Assembly: GCF_028640845.1 (NCBI RefSeq)
Contig: NC_080540.1
Location: 130,972,420 to 131,036,419 of the forward strand
Direction of reading: 5' to 3'
Source of the DNA: Ahaetulla prasina
Taxonomy: Eukaryota; Chordata; Lepidosauria; Squamata; Colubridae
Length of the DNA: 64,000 nucleotides
Shown: positions 46,959 to 57,296 of the stretch, piece by piece
How positions within the stretch are numbered: the first letter of the stretch is position 1
How the letters are laid out: every line of letters begins with the position of its first letter
Notes under the pieces: model-generated
The model's input: only the letters and a program-made list of their open reading frames with translations
The model's database searches: none
What the model was told of the DNA's origin: nothing
Made by a program: the position numbers and the translations under genes

Positions 46959-49060
46959 AGAACGGAACTTGCCTCCGATTGAGTAGAAACACTGGAAACA
47001 AGGATCTCGCTGTGTGCTTGTTCATCACAGCTCTTTCTTCATTTCACTGCCTCCTGCATGTTCTAGAGGACAATCACAGCCATTTCCCTTCCACTTTTAA
47101 AACTCAGCAGCCCTTCCTAACTTTGCCCACCCCCCAAGAAAAGGTGTGATGGAAAGTTGTTGAAGGAATGGCCATTGTTAGGAATCATACTGAAAACCAA
47201 ACAAGAGTTTAATCAAACCTTCCCCATGTTTTTTGGTGCAATTTTGAATCTGACTAGCTAGAGAAACCATCTTTTCACTCCCTGGTCAGATTCAGCCTTT
47301 ATGTAGAAAGACAGTGAATGTAAAGAATTAGAAAGTGGACCAGTGAAGGAAGCTCAACTGCAAGAAGTAGCTTTGTGGTTCTTTTCCAAAGAATGTAGGC
47401 TTTCAGCCCTTCCTTTCCAATCCTCTGTTCCCAGGGCCCCAACTGTTTTATTGCATTGTATGAGGGACGAGAAGGAGTTTCCTTTAGGAGGTGACTGTTG
47501 ACCCAACAGTCTACTTATTTATGTTACTTCAGGGAAACATTTTGGTTTTGTTCACTCTCCCTCATGAAAATGTGCTTAATTCCTTTGTCCTGATGTTATT
47601 ACGGAACATTCAAATTCCATTTTTGTTTGTTTTCCCAACCTTGTAGGAACTCCTTTTAAATATGGATATGTGTCTTAAATACATTTCACATTTTAAAATT
47701 GGTGTTTATTGAAAGAATTGTTTCTGGGAAAAATACTGTGGGACATTTTGAGAGATGAGGAAACGGCTTGGGCACATGCTATTTTCAGGGATTTAGAAAT
47801 TATTGTGTGGGATTTTTTTTTTTTTAACGTATTGAAATGAGCAGTCAGACTGCTGGAATGGAGTTTTATTCTCTAGATAGTCACATAGTGTGGCTTGTAT
47901 TCTAAGTTGATTAATTAAACTATAATTGATGTAAAGTAAAACAAATTTTCCTGCTTATAAATTTTCAGCATGGCCTTGCAGGATCCATAGCATCATATTA
48001 GTGTAAGTGTGTTTTGCTCAACACTAAGGATGGCAAGTATGTTATCTCCTTCTTGCCGGTTTTTATTTGAGCCTTAACCAGAGAATCTGAAATATGAGAG
48101 GCTGTTTTGACATAGCCCTTTTTATAAAAACTTGTCTTTTTTCATACCTGACATTAAACAAATATTGTCACCTTGTGGCATAGGAAAGTGCAACTTAAAC
48201 TTGTAAAATTAATTCTAAATGCAGTTTGTTTTTTTCTGCTCAAAATTTTTTTTCCAAATTTTTTTTATTACAATAAAGTGAGCAAATTGTAGGTGCAGTT
48301 GGAGATTAGACTGGATAAATGAGAAGATCATTGTTATTCCTTTTTGAGATTTCTTCCTTTGACATTTATCATTTCATGTCCTCCTCATTAACAAAAACCT
48401 GTATTTAATTCTTATTACATGCCGATAGAAAGAAATGAAGATTATATTTTCCTTTGAATGTCTTTGGTGATGCCCACTTAAGGTTCTGATGAATTGCACC
48501 ATATTTCTATCTCACTACAGAGTGAAGATTCTTGTAAGTATACACTCATCCATGTCTTTCACCTGTATTCACAAACACTCCCATATATGTGTGTATTCAC
48601 ACTTCTGTGATGCTCCAATATTTTATTGTATATTAATGTGTGGGTTTTTTTGTGTGAATTTATCTTGACTTTTTCTTTCTTCAGAATGGCATCTCTGCTC
48701 TTTGTTCCCTGAAGAATCAAAATTGCACTATAAACTATTTACTTTACATATGGAGATAAAATTATCTTAAACGCTGTAGCTGGCTTTATATCACAAGAGG
48801 TTTATTAGCTTATTTGTGTTATTGTTTGATTTATGATGCTGTGGCATTCTTTGCAACATGTACCTTTCCATTAAAGGCATGGCTGCAGAGGAACTCTTGG
48901 ATCGATATTTTACTGTTCAGTATCTGAAAGAACAATGGTGTAGCACATTTTACACTAGCACATCTGCTGATGAGAAGAAGGGGATAGGTGGACTGTACCT
49001 CAGATTCTAGATGACTTTGTGGAATTAAAATGTACAAAATAAACGTACCTTTGAAGCAAC
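46959..49060 (+). other. HID1: Probable HID1 3' UTR, end uncertain
   Basis: This is AT-rich, repeat-free sequence directly after the HID1 stop codon. AATAAA occurs at 48272-48277 and 49038-49043, either of which could end the message, giving a 3' UTR of about 1.3 or 2.1 kb. Further AATAAA copies occur at 49393-49398 and 49607-49612. The sequence alone does not decide between them. Confidence 0.45.
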
Positions 49061-49849
49061 ATGAAATTTAAAGAAATTAGCATGAATTTGCCAGCTGTTG
49101 TGACTGAGAAATGTGATACTTCTTTTTTTTTTCAGAATTTGAAAAATATATTTAGATTCTGGGTAACTAGTTGGTCTGAGAGCCATGGCTTATGCATCTG
49201 CTCCAGACTGCACCAGTCTTTATTGGCAGAGCTCTAAACTTTTCACTGCTTTTTCCTCAAAACGCATCAACTTTCAGTAAGTCCCTTTGCTAGGACCTTG
49301 GGTTTCAACCTGTGAAGAATGGGACAACTTTTTAAGAAGGCTAATTTACAAAACTCTTATTTCCTCTGGTAACTTTTATTGATGCAAAACAGAATAAAAC
49401 TAGCCAAAATGCAAAATTCCAACTGCTAATAATGTTTGTTCTTTAGGGTTTGAACCAGCTTCCTCTTTGGAGCAAAAGTTTTCTGAATGGAGCCTGAATA
49501 AACTTGCAGCCTATTTTGACTTGGTTTTCTGAAGTAAGAGTTGTGAGAAAGCCAAGCCCTGGACTCTATCTCAGTAATTCTTAAATGATTTATTTTACAG
49601 GAGAGCAATAAAACAAGAAATGTTTACACTTCCACCTGTTACCCTTTATCAAAGAGAAAGGTTTAGTTATTACTAAAAGGGTAGATAGATCACAAAGCTT
49701 GGATCAGTTTTAATCCCTTATATAATCAAACATCTATAATAACTTACAGGCGATTTTTCAATGCAGTCTGTATTTTTGTATCCTGAACTCTGGGCAAAGC
49801 AACTAGAACATGTGTAATAAATCTGAGAAGTTTAGCTACTTACCATCTT

Positions 49850-50027
49850 TAAGAGGTTGGAAGCTTAATTAATCAATGGAACAACTTGCCTGCAGAAGTT
49901 GTGAATGCTCCAACACTGGAAGTTTTTAAGAAGAGATAAGCTAACCATTGGTCTGAAGTGGTGTGGGGTTTCCTGCCTAAGCAGGAGGTTGGACTAGAAG
50001 GTCCCTTTCATCTCTGTTACTCTATTC
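49850..50027 (+). mobile_element. CR1-group LINE 3' end, interrupted
   Basis: AATGGAACAACTTGCCTGCA then GAAGTTTTTAAGAAGAGATA and GGAGGTTGGACTAGAAGG. Its tail (CTCTATTC repeats) is split by the hAT-type element at 50028-50337 and resumes at 50338-50350. Confidence 0.8.
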
Positions 50028-50337
50028 CAGGGGTCGGCAGCCTTAAACACTCAAAGAACCACAAAGGTCCTAACCGGAAGTCCCCATTCAATTCTGGAGC
50101 CAACTGGAAGTCCAGTTTCCCCATCATAGTCTCCTCCTAGCACGACATCCTTTTTCCTCTGCTGACCGGAAGTTCAGTTCCCCCACCACAGTCTCTCCTC
50201 CTAGTGTGGTATCCTTTTTCCTCTACCTGTCCTAACCGAAAGCCCTATCAATTGTGGAGCCGACCAGCAACAGGGAGCCGCAGCAGAGGGATGAAAGAGC
50301 CACATGCGGCTCCAGAGCCACCGGTTGCTGACCCCTG
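50028..50337. mobile_element. hAT-type element, GGGGTCGGCAGCC family
   Basis: The ends are CAGGGGTCGGCAGCC and GGTTGCTGACCCCTG. The target duplication CTCTATTC (50020-50027, 50338-50345) is exact and is itself one period of the LINE tail. The interior has AAAGAGCCACATGCGGCTCC. Confidence 0.88.
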
Positions 50338-50350
50338 CTCTATTCTATTC

Positions 50351-51533
50351 TAAATCAGCTTTTCAGAATTCCCCACTGTTCAGCTTCTGCGTTTTTCAAT
50401 AATTAGTAGTTCTGATCAGATCCTGAACTTGATTTTTTTATTCTGCTTTAATATATTTATTCCTATTCCAGTTTTTTTTTTTATTTAGATATTTGGTGTG
50501 CAAGATAAATAATGAAAATAGGACTATGTCTGACCTATCTTAACTTAAAATTTGTATGGTCCTGGTTAACAAGGCAGCCTTGGAAGAAGCAATCATTTTG
50601 TCATGGTGTGGAGATCATCTGAGTTAGGCTGTCCACTGCAAGGCATGACTATCCAAGTGCGGATGGGTCTACTGGCATGGTGTACAGCGGTATCCTAAAC
50701 AAAGTTGCTTGTTGTCTTATAAGGAGAGGCCCTTGCTCTTTTCCACACTTTTTAATCATTTAATTAAAAAAAATTGCAACAGATCCAAGTTATAAAGTTT
50801 GAATTGCTCCAAAGTATATCAGCAAACAGAAACATTTTCTGATTATCTGCTTGATATCAAAGTTATGTTTCAGTCTTCCTAAATATTACATTTTCTGTTT
50901 TGTGCTTTATTGCCTCCACTGATGTGAAATATAAGACTGATTGTCACAAACGTATCTAGAATGGCCTTATATTGTGACATATGCATGATAGACACAATCT
51001 TTTATGGTTTTGATTATAGATGTAAATCAATGCCACACCTGGGATGTTTTCATGCCTTTTCAAAAGACATTGATAGAATTGTCCTTTACTTAAAAGTGGT
51101 CCATTTCTCGGTCTCTGTTCAATGATTCAGCCATATCCAAGGATTGATGCAGTAATAAAAAGTGACCATTTTACCCAAGGGATTGCTATGCTCAACATAG
51201 TTTACCTCTCTTTCAAACATGACATTAGCCATGTATTCTTAAGGTTAATAATTGTTCAGCGTCACTGTAATTAGGTTTTGTAAGTAATGTGTACAGAAGA
51301 AATCAATCCTATTAAGAGCTATTATGGAGAAATGAATCTTCAGAACCTTCAGTGATTAATGGACTACTTACCGACAAGATCAGATTATTCTTTCTGATTA
51401 AAGAATTATTCAAAATGATATCACAAATCTCTCTAATGTGAAATTCTCATAATTTTACCCATTTTATTACTGGTCTTCATAATTGCATTTGTAGCGGAAT
51501 AAAAACAGCAATGTGAGAAAATTTAGATTTGTT
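50351..51533. other. HID1-OTOP3 intergenic / OTOP3 3' UTR
   Basis: Unique AT-rich sequence. The part nearest 51533 is presumably the OTOP3 3' UTR (- strand). The candidate signals are TTTATT on + at 51463-51468 and 50906-50911. Confidence 0.4.
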
Positions 51534-51704
51534 TCAGGCAGAGCGATACACCTCCAGAAGATCACCAACAGAATGCATTCTGTAGAACACACCCAATGGA
51601 AGCCCGAAGTTGACAATGGCAAACCAGGTGGAGTAGCCATAAAATGACTTCTCTATTCCATTCTCAAACACTGGATGTGCTCCAAACGATGGCATAATCC
51701 ACAG
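51534..51704 (-). CDS. OTOP3: OTOP3 exon 6, terminal coding exon
   Basis: This exon is 171 bp. It reads LWIMPSFGAHPVFENGIEKS, then FYGYSTWFAIVNFGLPLGVF, then YRMHSVGDLLEVYRSA and TGA at 51534-51536. It forms helices 11 to 12 and the short C-terminal tail, both typical of OTOP3. The acceptor is CTTTCCAG. On the - strand an AATAAA-type signal (TTTATT on +, 51463-51468) lies close downstream and could end the message. Confidence 0.95.
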   Translation of the reverse strand: MWIMPSFGAHPVFENGIEKSFYGYSTWFAIVNFGLPLGVFYRMHSVGDLLEVYRSA

Positions 51705-54700
51705 CTGGAAAGGAGATATAAAAATACACCAGGATCAGTAAAAAGTGGTCTTCTGAGAAAAACAACATGGTAATTTTATCTTAATTTTTGGTACTACTTC
51801 CTAGTTTCCCCACTTCCAGTGAGTGAAAAACTTCACAACTTTGGTTTCTGTATTACACAAAGAGAAAATCTGAACAAAATTTTGTTCCTTTGCTTTCACT
51901 CTGCAATTTCCATGCCTAATCCATGATTCAGGCATTTCCTGTTCCTCATGTTTTTGTTCTGCATCTTTAGCCATTTTTCTTGTCCCAGAAAATCCATTAC
52001 AAAGATGAAGTTAGAAATCCTGCATCTTTCACTGTCTTTCTGGGCTAGGTTATTTTGATCTCAAATGATTTTTTAAAAATCTTTTGTGGATGCTGATCCA
52101 CACTTTACTTTAAGGTCTAGTCATATTTGTCCATTGTTGACAATGGTGCTTAAACATATGACAGGATAGAAAGTTACAGTTCTCCAAATATTTTGGACTA
52201 CATTTTTAAGCAAAGTTTGTCACAATGCCTTTGGTCAGAGATTTCAATAGAACAGTCATTCAAAACATCCGGAAGGAACTTAATAGGTCATTTCTAAGTA
52301 CCTTGTATATAGTAGGCTATACTTTCAATTATTATTTCATTTATATTAGTACTTACAATGATATTGCACATGATCAGGAAGCTGGAGATCTCCTTCAGAG
52401 CTCTTCTTTTCCAGTTCAAATGTCTGTAGGCCTTGATGTAAGTCCACGAAACACTCTGGTTTTCCTGTCTTGTCTCTAGGTTATCCACGTTTGGGGAGCT
52501 TTCTTCACATTTCTGTCTTTCATTTTTGTCTGTGTCCTCATTGGCAGTGGATGAGACAGGTTCTTCATAGAGATGAGATGGAACCCTATCTTCATTAGGC
52601 AGAACTTGGGTGGAGGGAGGCCCTTGGGTGGAATGTGCAGCAAGTTGAGAGTCCTCACTCATCAGTAGTGGTTGCCTGTGGAGCCCCTCAATAATGAAGA
52701 TATTCTGGGAAATGTATTGAATGATGAGGCTTATTGAATAGGCTAGAATGATGCTGTTCAACATGCTTATTGGATGGGTGGCCACAATGGCTACAATGGA
52801 AAAATATGAGATGGCAATTTGGCCTAAAGCTGTTCCCATGAGCAGGATGACATCAAGGCTTCTGGTTGGATTTTTCAGGGTATCCAGCTCTCTTTCTTCT
52901 AAAGCATGGATAACAGTTCCAGCCAAAGCTGCCACAGTCATTACAGGCAATAAACAAATGTAGTAGGAATAATACAGTATGAATGACATATGACTGGGGA
53001 AAGAACTGGTGACTTGGATTTGATAGATCATGAAAATGCAAATGCCAATAATTATTGCAGCGATACCAAGCAAAGGTCCCCAAATGATGCCATGGAGTTT
53101 GAATCTAGGCTGGATTCCAGAGGTATGGCTATGAGTGATGCGCCGGCCCACGTTCTTCCACATGACATACAGCATGGAGCAACAGATCAAACTATATTCT
53201 GTATTGAAGGGATATAACAAAATATATCCCTTTTGGAAGATCTTGCAGATGGTCGCGTTTGAGTCCTTGCAGGAGTATGTCAAATTACCTGAGCAAAATA
53301 GGGGAAACGAAGGATTTTCCTAATGAAGGTAGCTATGAGATTTCCAGATCACAAGATTTTCTTAGAACAAAATGCATAAAGTTATAATATGTTAACTTCT
53401 AGGCTGAATAAGGAATATTCTCACACTTTGGTGGTATTATCATAGAAGACAGAACATATCCTTGGCAATGATTATGAATTTTGTTTCGATCAGTACGTGA
53501 ATATTTTCATTTCTCTGTTGAGTAGTGAAATGCTAAACATGAAAGTCCACCATACACCAGGTAATGCATTGATTTATCATGCTACCAATTTGAATGAGTA
53601 TTGGGAAGTTTTAGATTATTTCTTTTCTACGTACTAATGGCTGGATTTGTTATGCACACATGTTCAAAAGAGGTGGAACTTGTATCTCAATTCTTCATCT
53701 TTCACCTTCCTGATTTGGTCTCTCCCTCTGTCAGTCTGTCTGTCTCTCTCTCTCTCCTCCCTCCTTCCCTCCCTGGGAGGGAGAGGGAGAGGGACCAAAT
53801 CAGCAAGGTGAAAGATGTATTTAGCCACACAAAGATTAAGCAGACTATCCTTGGTGTGGCTAATTCTCTCTCCTCCCTCCCTCCCTCTCTCTCTCTCTCT
53901 CTCTGAAGAGAGAGAGGGAGGGAGAGAGAGAAAGGGAGGGAGGGAGGATTAGCCACACCAAGGTTAGCCTGCTTAATCTTTGTGTTGCTAGATACATGCA
54001 TCACTGTGTATCTAGCCACACAAAATCCAGGAAAAGACCAGGATTTATCAACCATTGAAACAATCCCTTATGCCAAAACCAACAGTGATTGAAATATGTG
54101 GGATGGAATTCTTTGCTCTATGATACTTACGGGAAGAACATGTTAAATTCATTGGAATTAATTTAAAACAGAAAATGACCCTTGCCTTCATATCTTTGCA
54201 GAGACTGGTTCAATTCTGATTCAATTTGTCTGTGAACTGTATCATTGGCCACTGCTAAAAACCATAGCAGGAGGTTAGTGGCCAAGGTCAGCATTAGCCC
54301 ACATCTGTCAAAGAAGGAAAACACACCTTTTAAGTCATCTTTGCCATTGATCTTTATGAAACAAATTGTGATATACTGGTTTACAGAATATTCTTTTTCC
54401 AGAATGCTGCACCTTGTGCAGTGTGAAAATCAGCATGTCAGTAACCAAATTGGAGACTTCCAAATGACAGCAATGTAAGAATTAAGGAACCGAGTTAGAA
54501 TGAGAATACAGTTTTACCTAAAAAATACCATCCCATTCCAAAAGTTGGCTTTTCAATATGGAGACAAACCTGAGAACTGCAGATAATTGTCATAAGAAGA
54601 AACAGTGTGTTTGTGTGTGTCAGGTTTGTGGAACTTTTTGCCACCCCTCTACTCTGGATCCCAAGGCAGAGGGAAAGGGTCTTAGAATGGGGCAAATAGT

Positions 54701-57296
54701 GATGTCCCCCTCCCCCCTGGATTTTATTCTCCATAGTCCCTGGCCTGATCTGATTCATATTCAGTTTTTCTTTTGCCACTTCTCCATCATGGAAAAATTG
54801 GTTCTAAACCAGGGGTCTCCAACCTTGCCAAGTTTAAGACTTGTGGACTTCAACTCCCAGAGTTCCTCAGTCAACTTTGCTGGCTGAGGAATTCTGGGAA
54901 TTGAAGTCCACAAGTCTTAAACTTGACAAGGTTGGAGACCCCTGTTCTAAACTATTCAGTTTTCAGATTCAGATGACAGAATCCCTGGATCTCTTCACAT
55001 AATTTCTTTTTAACATTTTGCTGCATTGGAAAGAATATAAAGACTTAAGACTTTGTATTATGGAAGAAATTTTGAAGGGCAGGGCTCAAGCTAAAAAGAG
55101 TATTCTCTTTTCTGTTTTAATTAGTTCGTATGTTCTATTGAGGTACAAGCAGTGGTGGGATTCAGCCAGTTCGCACCACTTCGGGAGAACCGGTTGTTAA
55201 CTTTCTGAGCAATTTGGTGAACTGGTTATTGGAAAAAATCATTAGGGCAGAGAACCGGTTGTTAAATTGTTTGAATCCCACCACTGGGTACAAGTATGAA
55301 TGGAAAAATAAGAAAATCTAAGGCAGTGTTTCTCAGACTTGACTAGTTTAAAATGTGTGGACTTTAGCTCCCAGAATTTCCATTAAAAAAGTTAGAAGGA
55401 CACTTTCAGTTCCAATAGGTATGAGAATTAAGTGGTACCTTGTAACTTTTCCCCAGTAATCTTGATATAAGACAGAAAATTAGCAACAGACCCACATCAA
55501 AAATGATACAAACCAATGGAAATCTATAGTAACACAAACAGAATCATTTTTGCTGTATCTGGATTTCTATTTCATCTGTAATTTTCTCTTATGTAATTTT
55601 GAGATTTTTACCAATTTTATATCTGTGTTACATTCATTTAGCCCTGTCATTCGTTTAAGGCAAGGCTATCAAACTCCCGGCTCGTGGGCCAGATGCGTCA
55701 TGTGCTGGCCATGCCCACGCCTGGTTTAGTGAAGGGGAAAAAAGTCACATGACACTGCCATGATGATGTGAGTTTGACACCCCTGGTTTAAGGTAAACTG
55801 TTAGGGACACAGAAGGATAGAATAGAAGCATTCTGAAGACGATAATAGAATTGAACATTGGAAACTGGCTTTGAAATATATATATTGTTGCTGGCAATCC
55901 TTATGATTTATATTGATATATTGATCATCAATTGTGTTGTAAATGTTGTACCTTGATGAACGTATCTTTTCTTTTATGTACACTGAGAGCATATGCACCA
56001 AGACACATTCCTTGTGTGTCCAATCACACTTGGCCAATAAAATTCTATTCTATTCTATTCTATATATTCTTCTTCAGAAAATTTGTGTCAATACAGATGA
56101 AATATACTTTTATTATTCACTGCAAAGAATAATATACAGGGTATTGCTTCCATCTGCTCAAAAGCAGCATTTGCTGCTTCTATTTTCCTACCTGGTGAGG
56201 TTGTGCTGAACCTGGATACAGTCTTTTGCATGACACCATACAAAGTAGGTCTGAAAGCAACGCAAAGAGTAAACTTAGGTGAGAAGCATTGAAACGCATC
56301 TATGCAACCGTTTATACAGTGGTTTGTAAGGGAAAGGGTGCAGTGTCTTGCATGCTTGGTCAAGAAAAAACGGTATTGCAGAGACGAAAAGCTATTTCTC
56401 AGTGTGCTACTCAGTGGCTGTCCGGTCTATACGCACTATTTAAGAACCCGTAGTAAAGCAGGTATATTACCTGAATGCAGATGAAGAGTATTTCTATGGA
56501 TGGGAACAAGATTTCCATTTGCAATTCGCTCTGAATATAGATAACGTCATATCCAATCCGGAAACTGTGCAAGAGAATGCTGCATGCTCCAAACAATATT
56601 AAAGACCCTATATGGACATACAAGACCCCTCCCCAAGTTTTATTAACAAAGAACTAGTTATATTTATCACATGTAGAATGCAGCATATTTAGAAAGTGAA
56701 GTAGATCAAATAAAGCAAATTATTTTTCAGTTTTTCCAGAGTCTGCAGTATCTATACAAAAAGCGCTGTACACCATGCTTCTGTGTCACCAGATACCTTT
56801 CTGATAATGTTTGGAGGCCTTAAGGGGTAGCCTTCATTGAAAAGATTGCTCACTTATGCCTGAATGTTACAAATAATCAGTTATGGTATTGTGAGAAGGA
56901 TATAGGACAGCAATACTTACCTCTAATCCAAATAGCCCCTGCATGGGCATCCTGATACAAGATGGCAAATGGTTTCCTTCTAGTGAACAGCAAGTAATAT
57001 GCTATCCAGCTCAAGGATAGGATCTTGAGGATGGACAGGAAAATCCAGACATCTCTCATTGTAATGGCTACTTTGTTGAAAATCATACTACATAAGAATG
57101 CACTGCCAAGAAACACGACATTCATGGCTAGAAGTCCGGAGAAGAGCTGCCCAGTCTTCTGGGCCTGCTTGTCACGGTGTAATAAGGAAGAACAATGTTG
57201 GTGGAGCCATGACTTCTCATAATGGATCTTCCAAGACTCTGGTTGTGTAGGCAACGATTCATTTCCAGCTTCTTGGAGTTGGTGTTCCTCCCCCAT
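51534..57296 (-). CDS. OTOP3: OTOP3, otopetrin-3 proton channel (six coding exons)
   Basis: The spliced product is 599 residues (1800 bp of coding sequence including the stop), against 596 in human OTOP3. Otopetrins are dimeric, proton-selective plasma-membrane channels with 12 transmembrane helices, opened by extracellular acid (family knowledge). OTOP3-like landmarks include RDKQAQKTGQLFSGLLAMNV, FNKVAI, RIGYDV, LYPFNTEYSLICC, VMWKNVGR, HALEERELDTLKNPTRSLDV, NIFIIEGLHR and HLNWKRRALKEIS. I prefer OTOP3 to OTOP2 because of the NWKRRALKEIS segment and because OTOP3 is the otopetrin next to HID1 in other vertebrates. The ATG at 57294-57296 is the first methionine after an in-frame stop about nine codons upstream. 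All five introns are GT/AG and all exon phases match. The span includes introns. Confidence 0.95.
51705..52356 (-). other. OTOP3 intron 5, nothing recognised
   Basis: A 652-bp intron between exons 5 and 6 with no clear repeat. Confidence 0.5.
52357..53288 (-). CDS. OTOP3: OTOP3 exon 5 (large exon)
   Basis: This 932-bp exon encodes about 310 residues. It opens with NLTYSCKDSNATICKIFQKG (two N-glycosylation sequons). It then covers helix 6 (YPFNTEYSLICCSMLYVMW), helices 7-10, and a long hydrophilic cytosolic loop of about 100 residues (around LAAHSTQGPPSTQ to RQENQSVSW). It ends YRHLNWKRRALKEIS and FLIMCNII. The loop is the variable part of otopetrins and is rich in E, S, N and P here. The acceptor is TTTTGCTCAG and the donor ATT|GTAAGT. 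Confidence 0.95.
53700..54025. repeat. Long CT/GA inverted repeat in OTOP3 intron 4
   Basis: The arms of about 90 bases (53812-53902 and 53907-53998) pair through AAGATTAAGCAG, CCTTGGTGTGGCTAAT and a pure CT/GA stretch, with a tip near CTCTGAAGAG. A smaller hairpin lies at 53713-53803 (TGATTTGGTC with GACCAAATCA). A further TAGCCACACAAA copy follows at 54013. It looks like a composite of foldback elements. Confidence 0.85.
54180..54304 (-). CDS. OTOP3: OTOP3 exon 4
   Basis: This exon is 125 bp. It completes the arginine codon and reads CGLMLTLATNLLLWFLAVAN, then the extracellular loop DTVHRQIESELNQSLQRYEG. The chosen donor is AAGG|GTCATT, which is weak, but it is the only one that keeps the frame into exon 5. 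Reading on meets a stop within a few codons. The family places this loop before the LYPF helix. Confidence 0.82.
54810..54944. mobile_element. Palindromic 135-bp hAT-type MITE
   Basis: Same family and length as 18932-19066. The exact target duplication TTCTAAAC is at 54802-54809 and 54945-54952. It lies in OTOP3 intron 3. Confidence 0.92.
55150..55286. mobile_element. hAT-type MITE, CAGTGGTGGGATTC family
   Basis: The ends CAGTGGTGGGATTCAGCC and GAATCCCACCACTG are matched, and the target duplication GGTACAAG is exact (55142-55149, 55287-55294). Confidence 0.93.
55661..55785. mobile_element. hAT-type MITE, TGTCAAACTC family
   Basis: The ends are CAAGGCTATCAAACTC and GAGTTTGACACCCCTG. The target duplication GTTTAAGG is exact (55653-55660, 55786-55793). 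Confidence 0.88.
55985..56066 (+). mobile_element. LINE 3' tail with (ATTCT)n microsatellite
   Basis: CCTTGTGTGTCCAATCACAC, TTGGCCAATAAAATTCTATT, then ATTCT repeats. It is the same tail as 32028-32130 in the opposite orientation. Confidence 0.75.
56192..56250 (-). CDS. OTOP3: OTOP3 exon 3
   Basis: This is a 59-bp exon encoding TYFVWCHAKDCIQVQHNLT plus two bases of an arginine codon. The acceptor is TGCTTTCAG and the donor AG|GTAGGA. The KDCIQVQ segment is a family hallmark and precedes the next membrane helix. Confidence 0.9.
56471..56607 (-). CDS. OTOP3: OTOP3 exon 2
   Basis: This exon is 137 bp. It completes a glycine codon and reads SLILFGACSILLHSFRIGYD, then VIYIQSELQMEILFPSIEIL and FICIQ. 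It covers the third helix and the start of the fourth. The acceptor is CATATAG and the donor CAG|GTAATA, phase 0 at the end. Confidence 0.93.
56921..57296 (-). CDS. OTOP3: OTOP3 exon 1 (coding)
   Basis: This exon encodes residues 1-125 plus one base. A hydrophilic N-terminal tail (MGEEHQLQEAGNESLPTQPE) is followed by the conserved cytosolic entry (LLHRDKQAQKTGQ) and the first two membrane helices, around residues 50-72 and 80-103. It ends with YQDAHAGAIWIR. The donor is GAG|GTAAGT. A 5' UTR exon further upstream cannot be excluded. Confidence 0.93.

Noticed and set aside
53601..54055. Frames rich in S, L, R and E on both strands
   Set aside because: They are translations of the CT/GA hairpin.
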